Assembly (NCBI GenBank): GCA_028876335.1
Contig: JAGWSG010000135.1
Location: 1 to 44,251, forward strand
Direction of reading: 5' to 3'
Source of the DNA: Acidobacteriota bacterium
GTDB taxonomy: Bacteria; Acidobacteriota; Terriglobia; Terriglobales; Acidobacteriaceae
Length of the DNA: 44,251 bases
The notes below the pieces were generated by a model. The model was not told the DNA's origin and did not search any database. It was given only the letters and a program-made list of their open reading frames with translations. Shown one piece after another: positions 33,384-41,790 of the stretch; the first letter of the stretch is position 1; each line of letters opens with the position of its first letter. The translations under genes were made by a program, and so were the position numbers.

Positions 33384-33417
33384 AAAAATCTAAGGGTTGT
33401 TGCGCTTTGCAACAGCC
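33384..33417 (-). terminator. Terminator after the lipoprotein gene
   Basis: On the minus strand, GGCTGTTGC (33417-33409) pairs with GCAACAACC (33403-33395, one G-T pair), followed by a T-rich stretch with five T. The arm GGCTGTTGC also occurs in the hairpin at 31332-31367. Confidence 0.7.
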
Positions 33418-33427
33418 GTTCCTTCAA

Positions 33428-33787
33428 TTACTTCAGATGTGGCTCAAAATTCGCTTTGCCGTCCGGCAACAGCGTAATCGTCATCGTCCCCTGCTCACCT
33501 TCTTTGAGCTCCGGGCCGGTAATCTTCACAATCTTCGATTGCGCATCCGTGTACTGAACCTTGGTATTCCCGCTCAGGCGCACCTGAATCAAATATTGGT
33601 AGCTCGCGCCGTTGGCCAGTGTGTCAATGCCGAAGCTGGCGCTTGGATAATCCACTTCAACCAGCTTGATGGTCTCCCCGGTCTGGTTCAAAACCGTGAC
33701 GTTGATGTGCGCCGACTTGCAACCGCTCAGAGCAAAAATTGAAACCAAACCCAGTACCAGGGCAGGGAACCACAACCGCAGCTTCAT
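33428..33787 (-). CDS. Small lipoprotein
   Basis: A 119-residue protein with a lipoprotein signal: hydrophobic stretch then LSGC lipobox (Cys at residue 23). The mature part is beta-rich (INVTVLNQTGETIKLVEVDY, TMTITLLPDG) and immunoglobulin-like in feel, without a known domain. Its ATG follows the lpxD stop immediately, with the AAGGAG site inside lpxD, so both are cotranscribed. Possibly envelope-associated; function unknown. Confidence 0.8.
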   Translation of the reverse strand: MKLRLWFPALVLGLVSIFALSGCKSAHINVTVLNQTGETIKLVEVDYPSASFGIDTLANGASYQYLIQVRLSGNTKVQYTDAQSKIVKITGPELKEGEQGTMTITLLPDGKANFEPHLK

Positions 33788-34831
33788 CTACTCTCCTTTG
33801 TCGAGCGCGCCCGCGCTGCTTTCTGCTGCAGCCAGTTTCTTTTCCATGCGATCCACGCGCTTCCAAAGCTCCGGCAGCTTCTGGAAGATCGTCACCGCGC
33901 GCAGCCACATGCGGTTGTCAAACGCCGGCGAACCGGAAATCATTCTGCCCGCAGGCACATCGTGCGACACGCCGGATTGCGCCGTCAGAATCACCCCATC
34001 ACCCAGTTCGCAATGGCCGGCCACGCCAGCCTGCCCGGCAAGAATGGCATTGCTACCCACCACCGACGAACCTGCCAGCCCCACCTGCGCGCATAGCATG
34101 GTGTTCTTGCCTACGCGCGAGCCGTGGCCCACTTGCACCAGGTTGTCCACTTTCGTGCCATCGCCAATCTCCGTCACGCCAACTGTTGCGCGATCGATGC
34201 ACGCATTCGCCTGCACATCGACGCGATCACCAAGCCGTACCGGACCTGACTGCGGAATCTTCTCCCACTCGCCCTTTTCATTCCTGGAGAAACCAAACCC
34301 ATCCGCACCTACAATCGCGCCGTTCTCCAGCGTCACATAATCGCCAAGAATGCATCCTTCGCGCACCACCGCATGCGCATGCGCAAAAAGATGGCTGCCG
34401 GCCTGCACACCGGGGTAGAGAACAACATGGGGCAGAAGCGTTGCACGCGGCCCAAGCTTCACGCCCGGCCCCACCACGACATACGCGCCAATATGTGCGC
34501 CTTCGCCAATTTCGGCCGTAGGGTCAATCACTGCTGTGGCATGCACGCCCGGCGCATATTGTGGCGGCTGATAAAACATCCCCAGCGCGCGGGAGAACGC
34601 GTGATACGGATTCTTGATCCGCAGCGTCGCCGTCTCAATCTCAGGAAATTCAGGCTCCACCAGAACTGCGGCTGCCTTGGTAGTACGCGCCAGCCCCGCA
34701 TATCGCGGATTGGCCACAAACGTAATCTCGGTGGCGTTGGCCTCCTCAATCCCTTTCACGCCCGTGATATCCAACTCCGCGTCACCGCGCAGTTCCGCAC
34801 CCAGCCGCGTTGCCAGCTCACCTAGTTTCAT
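33788..34831 (-). CDS. lpxD: UDP-3-O-acylglucosamine N-acyltransferase
   Basis: A 347-residue lipid A biosynthesis enzyme that adds the N-linked hydroxyacyl chain to UDP-3-O-acyl-glucosamine in the cytoplasm. The N-terminal uridine-binding domain (ITGVKGIEEANATEITFVAN) is followed by a left-handed helix of hexapeptide repeats (about residues 98-310) with the catalytic histidine in VQVGHGSRVG, and a C-terminal coiled helix (LWKRVDRMEKKLAAAES). It shows that the host makes lipopolysaccharide-type lipid A, in line with the PagL-like gene 5 kb away. No other lpx genes lie beside it. Confidence 0.96.
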   Translation of the reverse strand: MKLGELATRLGAELRGDAELDITGVKGIEEANATEITFVANPRYAGLARTTKAAAVLVEPEFPEIETATLRIKNPYHAFSRALGMFYQPPQYAPGVHATAVIDPTAEIGEGAHIGAYVVVGPGVKLGPRATLLPHVVLYPGVQAGSHLFAHAHAVVREGCILGDYVTLENGAIVGADGFGFSRNEKGEWEKIPQSGPVRLGDRVDVQANACIDRATVGVTEIGDGTKVDNLVQVGHGSRVGKNTMLCAQVGLAGSSVVGSNAILAGQAGVAGHCELGDGVILTAQSGVSHDVPAGRMISGSPAFDNRMWLRAVTIFQKLPELWKRVDRMEKKLAAAESSAGALDKGE

Positions 34832-34873
34832 CGAAACGATTGTAAATGCGAGGCCCTTGAATAAGATGCGCAG

Positions 34874-35374
34874 CTACTCATCTGCTTGCATGCTTCCGAA
34901 CAGTTCAGGCTGCGGTTCCGCCGCCGTCTTCTTCCGCGCCCCAGCTCCAATCAGGCTAACCACCTCCAGAGTCTGAATCGCCAGGCGCGGGATATAAATC
35001 CGCTGCGTATTCGACCGCGTATCCGGCGGGGTCAGCAGCAGCCCAACGCCGTCCACTAGGGACCTGTCGTTCGCAGCCAGCCCTTCGAGTTCCTCGCCAT
35101 CCGTCAGTGTCATTCGCAACCACAGGCCTGAGGTTCTGGGGCGCACCGTAAACCGCTTGTGCAGCAGCCGTTCCGGGTTCTGCGGGTCGCCGCCGTTCAG
35201 GTCCCGCACATAACAGACCCACTTCACCTGGTCCCAGCTCACGGTGTGCACCTTGCCCCCGGTGTCCAGCAGCTCCATGGCCTCCGGGTTGAGCCCGGGG
35301 TTCTGGTCAGCATAGCCTGCGCACCAGTCCCGCGAGAACTTGCGCACAATCACCGGTTTACGCTGACTCCCCAT
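34874..35374 (-). CDS. Conserved hypothetical protein (DUF6982-like)
   Basis: A 166-residue soluble protein with no signal peptide. The N-terminus VIVRKFSRDWCAGYAD, the segment MELLDTGGKVHTVSWDQVKWVCYVRD and the later RIYIPRLAIQTLEVVSLIG resemble a PilZ- or SH3-like small beta fold seen in acidobacterial proteins. I cannot assign a function. It precedes lpxD by 42 bases on the same strand, so cotranscription is possible. Confidence 0.75.
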   Translation of the reverse strand: MGSQRKPVIVRKFSRDWCAGYADQNPGLNPEAMELLDTGGKVHTVSWDQVKWVCYVRDLNGGDPQNPERLLHKRFTVRPRTSGLWLRMTLTDGEELEGLAANDRSLVDGVGLLLTPPDTRSNTQRIYIPRLAIQTLEVVSLIGAGARKKTAAEPQPELFGSMQADE

Positions 35375-35561
35375 CGCTGGTCATTGTCGCATGAATTGGG
35401 CATTCCTTCGTAGCAGGGAGCTTTAGTTCTGGCGCACGGACTACTGGCGCAGTTGCTGCAATTGTGTTAAGGTACAGGTTTGCAACCTCTGCCATGCGTT
35501 CCATAACAGTAATCGCATCAGGCACTTGCATCGGACAGAGCTTGGCAAACGCAGGAACGCA

Positions 35562-37511
35562 ATGCCCGACTACGTCTATCTTCTTGAAAACCGGCTATCC
35601 CTTGACCAGCAGAGCGCGCTTCGCAATATCCGCGAAGTTGTTCGTGAGGCTGGGTCCATCGTCTTTCTCACTGGCAGCACGGTCCGCGATCTGACCAGCG
35701 GCCACTCCGTGCGCGAACTTGAGGTGGAGGTTCACGGAAACGCGCTCAAGCATAAGAAAGCACTGGAGAAACGCGGTGCGCACGTCTGGGGAGAAGATCC
35801 CGACATGCATGCCCTCTATCTCTGCTTTCCGGGCACAGTCCGCGTTGACCTCCTCACAACCCATCGTGCCGAATATCCCAAGCCCGGCAAGCCCGTCTTT
35901 CACGCCGCATCTATTCAAGAGGACCTTCGCCGCCGCGACTTCACCGTCAACGCCATGGCCGTCTCCCTCAACGAGGGATCCTATGGCTTGCTTATGGACC
36001 CGCTCAACGGCGTCGCCGACATTGAAGCCCGCACTCTGCGCCTGGTCTCAAATTATGGATTCCTAGAAGAGCCGGCTAACCTCATCCGCGCCACCCGACT
36101 GGCAGCTCGCCTTGGCTGGGAGATGGATGACCGCACCCGCCAGCGCTATGAGAACGCCGTGGCGGAAGGAGTCATCGATGCACTTTCCTCAACCGAGCGC
36201 AACCGCGAGCTAGAGCAGATTGGCCATGAAGACGACGGCCTGAAAGTTCTGCGTGCTCTCGAAGAAGCTGGCTGGATGAAGGTCCTTTTTCCGGCGTGGA
36301 CCTCCGCCAAAGCCGACGAGAAGAAACTCAGCGAACTCCATGATCTCGCCGTGCAGCTTATCATGCAGGGCGTTCACCCGGACATGTCGGCTGCGCAGAT
36401 GCACCTGCTCACCGCCAAGCTCCAGTCCAAAGACGTCGGCCAGCTCAAGCGTCACATGCTGCGCCACGGCTTTGTGGAAGAGTGGAACGGCCTGGACGCG
36501 GCAGCCGCGGCATTCTCCAAGATTCTGCTGGCCAAGGAGAATCAGACTCCTTCGACGCTCTACAAGCTTTTCACCACGCATGATCCTGAAGCCGTTCTCT
36601 GGCTTGGATTCACGACCAATTCGGCCGCCGTGAAAGAGCGCTATGATCAGTTTTTGAAGGTCTGGCCGGAAGTCCGCCAGCGCATTCCTTATGTTCAGAT
36701 GCTGGAAATGCGCATCGTGCCCGAACTCGCCGGCTACAACGACCTGGTCCATGCCATTTTCCTTGAGATGATCGATGGCCGCCTGACTACGCCCGAGGAA
36801 ATCAAGGTATTTCTTGAGCCGCATGCGCCGCCGGCCCCGCCGCCGCAGCCCACTTACAAGCGTTCGCGCGCACGCCGTGCCGCGTCCAAGGTCAAGGAAC
36901 GCAGCTTCGACGAAGATGAGGACGAGGACTCAGGTGAGGACGAAGACCTGGACGATATCGGATCCGATGACGATGACGTCGAAATCGACCTAGGCGACGA
37001 CGAGGAAGACTTCGGCGGTGGAGACGACTCCGACGAGGGTGAAGAGGGCGATGAAGGCGACGACGAGCCGCCCGCTCCAAAGAAGGGCAAGAAGGCCGCA
37101 TCCAAGCCAGCCGAAACGGAGAAGGCCGCGAAGCACCCTGCTGGAAAGGCCGCCGGAGAAAGAGCAAAAGCCGAGGCTGCAGTAAAGCCGGTTCCGCCCG
37201 CGAAGGCTGCGGCCAAACCTGCGCCACCCAAACCCGCTCAGGCGAAGGCAACGTCCGCCAAACCGGCTGCAGCTTCAAAGCCCGCGCCTGCAAAGGCGCC
37301 GGCCAAGGCTGCCAAGCCCGCTCCCAAACCGGCCAAGCCCGCAAAGCCGGCTCCGAAGGCCGCCAAACCAGCGGCAAAACCAGCAGTCAAAAAGGTCGCA
37401 GCCAAACCCGCACCCAAACCCAAGCCCGCACCGGCAAAAAAGAAGCCGGCGCCCAAGCCCTCCAAAGCTGCAAAGCCGGCTGCGAAAAAGGTCATCGCCA
37501 AGAAACGCTGA
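35562..37511 (+). CDS. CCA-adding/poly(A) polymerase-like protein with acidic then Lys/Pro/Ala-rich tail
   Basis: A 649-residue protein. Residues 1-440 resemble class II tRNA nucleotidyltransferases: VRDLTSG at 41-47, RRDFTVNAMA at 124-133 and the RNA-binding LIRATRLAARLGWEMD segment. However, the nucleotide motif is TGST rather than GG, and the catalytic DxD appears as E52-x-E54; D96 may be the third carboxylate. Residues about 449-505 are almost pure Asp/Glu/Gly/Ser, and 506-649 are Lys/Pro/Ala-rich, like histone H1 tails. Start ATG 35562; the open frame upstream is not family-like. It may be a modified or inactive nucleotidyltransferase with a nucleic-acid-binding tail. Confidence 0.85.
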   Translation: MPDYVYLLENRLSLDQQSALRNIREVVREAGSIVFLTGSTVRDLTSGHSVRELEVEVHGNALKHKKALEKRGAHVWGEDPDMHALYLCFPGTVRVDLLTTHRAEYPKPGKPVFHAASIQEDLRRRDFTVNAMAVSLNEGSYGLLMDPLNGVADIEARTLRLVSNYGFLEEPANLIRATRLAARLGWEMDDRTRQRYENAVAEGVIDALSSTERNRELEQIGHEDDGLKVLRALEEAGWMKVLFPAWTSAKADEKKLSELHDLAVQLIMQGVHPDMSAAQMHLLTAKLQSKDVGQLKRHMLRHGFVEEWNGLDAAAAAFSKILLAKENQTPSTLYKLFTTHDPEAVLWLGFTTNSAAVKERYDQFLKVWPEVRQRIPYVQMLEMRIVPELAGYNDLVHAIFLEMIDGRLTTPEEIKVFLEPHAPPAPPPQPTYKRSRARRAASKVKERSFDEDEDEDSGEDEDLDDIGSDDDDVEIDLGDDEEDFGGGDDSDEGEEGDEGDDEPPAPKKGKKAASKPAETEKAAKHPAGKAAGERAKAEAAVKPVPPAKAAAKPAPPKPAQAKATSAKPAAASKPAPAKAPAKAAKPAPKPAKPAKPAPKAAKPAAKPAVKKVAAKPAPKPKPAPAKKKPAPKPSKAAKPAAKKVIAKKR

Positions 37512-37574
37512 GCAGACGGTAGCTGTATTTCAAACCCGGCGTGCTATCTTCAGGAAATCCCGGAGGATTTCCCT

Positions 37575-39002
37575 GTGATCACTCTGCATGCCCGCGCAGT
37601 TGCCCTTCGTGTTTGTGCCGCCTTCACATTCCTGCTCACAGCAAACGTGCTTCAAGCCGCGTCGTCCCAGTCTGTCTCTCCGGGATACATGTTCGAGCGC
37701 GGAGGCCTCACCTACGTGCATCTTGAAGGCACACCGAATCAAATCGGCTTCCAGCACGGCAGTCTGCTCGCCGACAAAATCGCTGACCTGGTGAAGGTCT
37801 ACAAGATTGAAAACCTGCACCGCACGAAGCGCGACTGGGCCTTTTACCGCGAGGCAGGCAAGAAGATTCTCTGGCCGCACGTGGAGCAGGAATACCGCGA
37901 AGAGATGGAAGGCATCGCCAAAGGCGTCGAGTCCAAAGGCTACAAGCTAGATCTATGGGACATTGTCGCCCTCAACGGCGAAATTGAGCTCTCGCAGTAT
38001 TACGTTCCGTGGCTCGACAAGACCACCCACGCAATGAACGCGCCGGATAATCACCCCGAAGGCCGCTGTTCGGCCTTCATCGCCACCGGAGCCTACACTA
38101 AAGACCACAAGATCGTCATCGCGCACAGCAACTGGACAGGCTATGCAGACGGCGAGCGTTGGACCATGATCTTCGACATCGTGCCAGCGCACGGCTATCA
38201 CATTCTCATGGACGGCGAACCGGGCGTCATCACCAGTGACGACGATTTCGGCATCAACAGCGCCGGTCTGATGATTACGGAAACGACTATCACTGATTTC
38301 TTCGGCTGGAATTCCGACGGCATCCCCGAGTTTGTCCGTTCGCGCAAAGCCATGCAGTATGCCAACTCCATCGACCAGTACGCGGCCATCATGCGCAAGG
38401 GCAACAACGGCGGCTATGCCAATGACTGGCTTGTGGGCGACCGCAAGACCGGCGAAATTGCCTACCTGGAGCTTGGCCTGAAGAACACGCCCATGTGGCG
38501 GACGAAGGATGGCTATTTCGTAAGCACGAACTTCGCGCGCGATCCCAAACTCATCAAGGAAGAGACGCCCGGCTTCAACTATAACGACATGTCTACGACA
38601 GAAAATGCTCGTCGTGTCGCCGGCGAACAGATGATGAAGGACAACAAGGGCAAGATTGACCCCGAACTCGCCGAGGCCTTCCTCTCCTCGCACTTCGACA
38701 GCTACACCCACAAGGTGACCGCAGACCAGCGCTCCCTTTGCGGCCACGTCGAAACCGTCAGGGCCGGAATCCCCGAGTGGGACTGGGGCGCTTTCTATCC
38801 CGGAGGCGCCGTCACCGGCCAATTGACCGACTCGGATATGGCAGAGCACATGTCTCTCATTGCAAAGGCAGGGCATCCCTGCGGAGAGGACTTCCATGCT
38901 GCGCCGTTCCTCGCCAAGCATCCTGAGTACGGCTACCTCAAGCCGGTTCTCAGGGACATGATCGCCGGCCCCTGGACCAAATTCAAAAATAGTGACCGGT
39001 AA
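37575..39002 (+). CDS. Exported C45 / phospholipase B-like Ntn hydrolase
   Basis: A 475-residue protein with a signal peptide (VCAAFTFLLTANVLQA). The fold is of the acyl-CoA:6-aminopenicillanic acid acyltransferase / phospholipase B-like group: QIGFQHGSLLADKI near the N-terminus and GRCSAFIATGAYTKDHKIV with candidate nucleophile Cys165, followed by IAHSNWTGY and NSAGLMITETTI. In such enzymes self-cleavage exposes the Cys as N-terminal nucleophile; that is family knowledge, not seen here. GTG start at 37575 with GGAGG at 37562-37566. Substrate could be an amide or lipid ester. Confidence 0.85.
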   Translation: MITLHARAVALRVCAAFTFLLTANVLQAASSQSVSPGYMFERGGLTYVHLEGTPNQIGFQHGSLLADKIADLVKVYKIENLHRTKRDWAFYREAGKKILWPHVEQEYREEMEGIAKGVESKGYKLDLWDIVALNGEIELSQYYVPWLDKTTHAMNAPDNHPEGRCSAFIATGAYTKDHKIVIAHSNWTGYADGERWTMIFDIVPAHGYHILMDGEPGVITSDDDFGINSAGLMITETTITDFFGWNSDGIPEFVRSRKAMQYANSIDQYAAIMRKGNNGGYANDWLVGDRKTGEIAYLELGLKNTPMWRTKDGYFVSTNFARDPKLIKEETPGFNYNDMSTTENARRVAGEQMMKDNKGKIDPELAEAFLSSHFDSYTHKVTADQRSLCGHVETVRAGIPEWDWGAFYPGGAVTGQLTDSDMAEHMSLIAKAGHPCGEDFHAAPFLAKHPEYGYLKPVLRDMIAGPWTKFKNSDR

Positions 39003-39674
39003 CAGGGGCAGTAGAGTTTAAAAAATAAAGTCGCCGTGGAATTCGACGGACGGGGAACAGCTTTCAGCCTTGGGGCCAGGGGGATTTTGAGGTATACCCC
39101 CTCCCCCCACCCTCATACCGTTGTGTCTCATTCCAAAGGGTTTGCGCGAGGTATGCGTCTGCCTGTATTTGATTCTAAAAGGTTTACCGGGGGCATATGG
39201 TGGCTTGAATGTGCCGTGTACCTGACCTCTGCAAGTTTGTGTGGAGGTTTGCCCAGATCCAGTATGCAACGGGCAAGCGAAATTTGATGCAGGGATTGCA
39301 TGCGGCACATGTACACATAAGCGTTCGACGGTGAAGAGAAGCGAGACACGATGGCATGGGATTTACGCCTGCCGTGGGCGCCGGGAACACACCTGGTCCA
39401 CACGGTCTAATTCACTAACCTGAGTTACTTAGTCCACGGTAATCGCTTTCAATCAAAATAGGCGCAGGTAACTCAGACTCACAACGGGATCCTTGTTGAG
39501 AGGAAATTCAACCCACGAGAAATCCGCCCGAATCCAAATGAAGGCAGGGAAGAGCCTGCTCCTCATTCATCTGGGTTCATTTCATCGTTTCGATTTCATC
39601 AGATTTGCCCTGTGCATTACCATGGCGGAGATTTCTGAAACGCTTGTTCCCGCATACCCAAGGAGAGAACGTAC
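39003..39674. other. 672-base non-coding region upstream of the glycosidase gene
   Basis: No convincing gene. It contains a G/C tract (AGGGGG near 39080 against CCCCCT near 39100) and an inverted repeat CTGAGTTAC 39420-39428 / GTAACTCAG 39468-39476. A GCAGG/CCTGC hairpin lies around 39545-39560. A 61-codon open frame ending at 39678 crosses into the glycosidase start and has no recognisable similarity. The length suggests a complex promoter, an sRNA, or decayed sequence. Confidence 0.5.
39420..39476. repeat. Nine-base inverted repeat upstream of the glycosidase
   Basis: CTGAGTTAC (39420-39428) and GTAACTCAG (39468-39476) are perfect inverse copies 39 bases apart, about 200 bases before the glycosidase start. 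It could be a paired operator or a hairpin base. Confidence 0.55.
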
Positions 39675-40967
39675 GTGATGCAAGTGGTGGTTCGTAAGAC
39701 GATTGTTTGTCTTTTTTTACTCGGTTTCGGTTGCCTGGCCCTGGCTTCTTCCCTCAAGCAGGATGCTCAAGGAAACACAAAGACCCAAACGGCAGCGGAA
39801 GTATGGTTGCATCAGCAGGCAAAGAACTTGAGCCCGGCGGACCTGCAGCTGCTGACCCGCGCGCAGAGCACGCTTCTTGGCAATGTGGTCGAGAGTAACG
39901 CCTGGAAGCCGTACCAAGGCATCGTGCCTTCGCTCGGTTCCTACAAGGGCGTCTGGAACTGGGATGCAGCATTCCATGCGCTGGCAGTCTCCAATTGGGA
40001 CAGGGAACTGGCGGAGCAGCAGGTTGAAATTCTGTTCAGCAAGCAGCAGCCCGACGGGCGTCTCCCGGACGTCCTCTTCCAGAATGGAAGCATCGTGACC
40101 ACCATTACCAAACCTCCGGTGATGGCATGGGCCGTTGCGGTGATCGATCATCGCAACCGCGACGACAAGTTTATTCAAGAGATGTATCCCAAACTTGAAA
40201 AGCTTGGGAATTACTGGGAAAACGAGCACGGCGGCCTGCAGGACGGGCTCTTCTACTATTCCGATGCAGACACTGGTGAGGAGTCAGGCTGGGATAACTC
40301 CATCCGCTGGGACGATGGATACAGAAAATCGCAAACGAACGATCATCGTTTGTGGGCCATCGATCTGAACTGCTTTATGGTGATGCACTACGACGCCATG
40401 GCATACCTGGCCGGACGGCTGGCAATGCCGCAGGAGCAGAAACATTGGCTGCAGAAGGCGCATGCCCTGGCGGCGCGCATTAATCAGAAATTGTGGGACG
40501 AGAAGCTGGGCTTTTATGTTGATCGTGACCGTGTAACCGGCAAGCCAGGCCCGGCGCTTTCACCAGCGGGATTTATGCCTCTCTTCGCCCACATTGCAAG
40601 CAAAGAGCGCTCAAAAAGAATGGCCAAACTGGCAGCTTCTCCACTCTATTTTTATCCAGGCATGCCGACTGCGGCTTACAACACGCCTGGATTCGAAAGT
40701 CAGGGCTATTGGCGCGGTTCAGCATGGCTGAATACGTCCTACTTCGCCCTTAAAGGATTGCAGGAATATGGTCAGCGTTCTTTGGCTGAGACAATGCGCG
40801 CCAAACTGCTCGGCTGGATCGCACAAAATCGCTCCATACGCGAATACTACGATTCAAAGAGCGGTGAAGGCGCCGGCGCCAAGGGATTCGGCTGGTCCGC
40901 CGCCTTTACCATCGCCTTTGTTCTCGACTGGAAAAATGACAATCTGACCTGGTTGTTCCAGAATTAG
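39675..40967 (+). CDS. Exported (alpha/alpha)6-barrel glycoside hydrolase (trehalase/MGH1-like)
   Basis: A 430-residue protein with a signal peptide (VVRKTIVCLFLLGFGCLALA). The barrel resembles GH63/GH37-type enzymes: YKGVWNWDAAFHALAVSNWD, FSKQQPDGRLPDVLFQ, GEESGWDNSIRWDD with candidate acid D207, and GEGAGAKGFGWSAAFTIAF near the C-terminus, where the candidate base Glu lies. Relatives hydrolyse alpha-glucosides such as trehalose, mannosylglycerate or glucosylglycerate. GTG at 39675 has AGGAG nine bases upstream; ATG three bases later is the alternative. Monocistronic, after a long non-coding region. Confidence 0.85.
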   Translation: MMQVVVRKTIVCLFLLGFGCLALASSLKQDAQGNTKTQTAAEVWLHQQAKNLSPADLQLLTRAQSTLLGNVVESNAWKPYQGIVPSLGSYKGVWNWDAAFHALAVSNWDRELAEQQVEILFSKQQPDGRLPDVLFQNGSIVTTITKPPVMAWAVAVIDHRNRDDKFIQEMYPKLEKLGNYWENEHGGLQDGLFYYSDADTGEESGWDNSIRWDDGYRKSQTNDHRLWAIDLNCFMVMHYDAMAYLAGRLAMPQEQKHWLQKAHALAARINQKLWDEKLGFYVDRDRVTGKPGPALSPAGFMPLFAHIASKERSKRMAKLAASPLYFYPGMPTAAYNTPGFESQGYWRGSAWLNTSYFALKGLQEYGQRSLAETMRAKLLGWIAQNRSIREYYDSKSGEGAGAKGFGWSAAFTIAFVLDWKNDNLTWLFQN

Positions 40968-40992
40968 CTGTTCATGGCAGGAGTACCAAGAC

Positions 40993-41019
40993 TTAGTTGC
41001 AATGCCATCGTGCAACTAA
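40993..41019. terminator. Hairpin after the glycosidase gene
   Basis: TTAGTTGCA 40993-41001 and TGCAACTAA 41011-41019 are perfect nine-base inverse copies with a nine-base loop, 26 bases after the glycosidase stop. T-tracts are weak; it may act on both strands because the next gene converges. Confidence 0.6.
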
Positions 41020-41173
41020 CTCTTAGGTTCTTGAAGAATACTGCGTCAGAAGCCTCTTTAGACAAAAGGCCCCTAAAGTCTTCAGTGATAGAGCGTTATT
41101 GCTAACGATCATTTGACCGAAGAAAGGAAATTGGAGCGGGTTGGGAGGTTGTGTGTGCGTTCCGAGCGATGCG

Positions 41174-41494
41174 CTAGTAGCGTCCGCGTCCGCCGCCACC
41201 GCTGCCCTTGCGCGCTGAGAAGCAGTCCCGGCAATACACCGGTCTGTCGCCGCGCGGCTCAAAAGGTACAGTAGTTGGCTGCCCACAGCCTGAACAGATA
41301 ACCGGGGTCCCCTGTGATGGAGCCGAACGATATCCGCCACCGCCTCCTCCGCCTGACATGCTCTTCTTGGCCATGCGGCAGGATTTGCAGCGCTTGGGTG
41401 TTGAATAACCGCGTTCCTGGAAAAATGCCTGATCGGCAGCGGTGAAGGTGAATTCTTGCCCGCAATCGCTGCATGTAAGTTGAATATCGTCCAT
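41174..41494 (-). CDS. Glycine-rich double zinc-ribbon protein (CxxC-x-CxxC type)
   Basis: A 106-residue cytoplasmic protein with two four-cysteine units: C8/C11/C36/C39 and C67/C70/C88/C91. They are joined by a linker with a run of seven glycines and end in a Gly/Arg tail (KGSGGGGRGRY). The units match the family of CxxC-x17-CxxC proteins seen in acidobacteria and chloroflexi. Gly/Arg-rich tails often bind RNA; that role is inference. Start at MDDIQLTCSDCG (41494). Confidence 0.85.
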   Translation of the reverse strand: MDDIQLTCSDCGQEFTFTAADQAFFQERGYSTPKRCKSCRMAKKSMSGGGGGGGYRSAPSQGTPVICSGCGQPTTVPFEPRGDRPVYCRDCFSARKGSGGGGRGRY

Positions 41495-41591
41495 TGGGTC
41501 CCTCGTCGAGATTGTACCGCCCATTTGGAAATTTAGATATATGCTTTCAAACTATCTTTTTGTTGAATTGAGTGGCATTAGGAATAAGGAA

Positions 41592-41681
41592 ATGAACCTG
41601 GCTGAGCTGAAAGCGGCAGAATCCGGCAGGCATTCCCGGGGAACCGCTGGCCGCCCTAAGCCATGTAAATACGGCACCTGA
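41592..41681 (+). CDS. Possible 29-residue small protein
   Basis: A short frame with AAGGA just before the ATG, coding for MNLAELKAAESGRHSRGTAG followed by RPKPCKYGT. It lies in the 296-base gap before the aldolase/phosphatase gene. The basic Gly-Arg-Pro-Lys segment looks protein-like, but length and a close ribosome-binding site make it doubtful; it could also be a decayed gene end. Confidence 0.25.
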   Translation: MNLAELKAAESGRHSRGTAGRPKPCKYGT

Positions 41682-41727
41682 ACGTCAATGTCTTCACCGG
41701 ATGACTGGAGGGGGTGAGGACATCGCT

Positions 41728-41745
41728 CGGTGACGTTGGTCACCG
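41728..41745. promoter_or_regulatory. Perfect palindrome upstream of the FBP aldolase/phosphatase gene
   Basis: CGGTGAC-GTTG-GTCACCG: seven-base arms with four bases between, 46 bases before the ATG at 41791. It could be an operator or a leader hairpin. Confidence 0.55.
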
Positions 41746-41790
41746 CGCATCGTATGGGATTGGGAGGATAGTTTCGCGCAGAGGTGAGCC

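Noticed and set aside
39493..39678. 61-codon frame in the long gap before the glycosidase
   Set aside because: It crosses into the glycosidase start, has no recognisable domain, and the upstream ribosome-binding site is poor.
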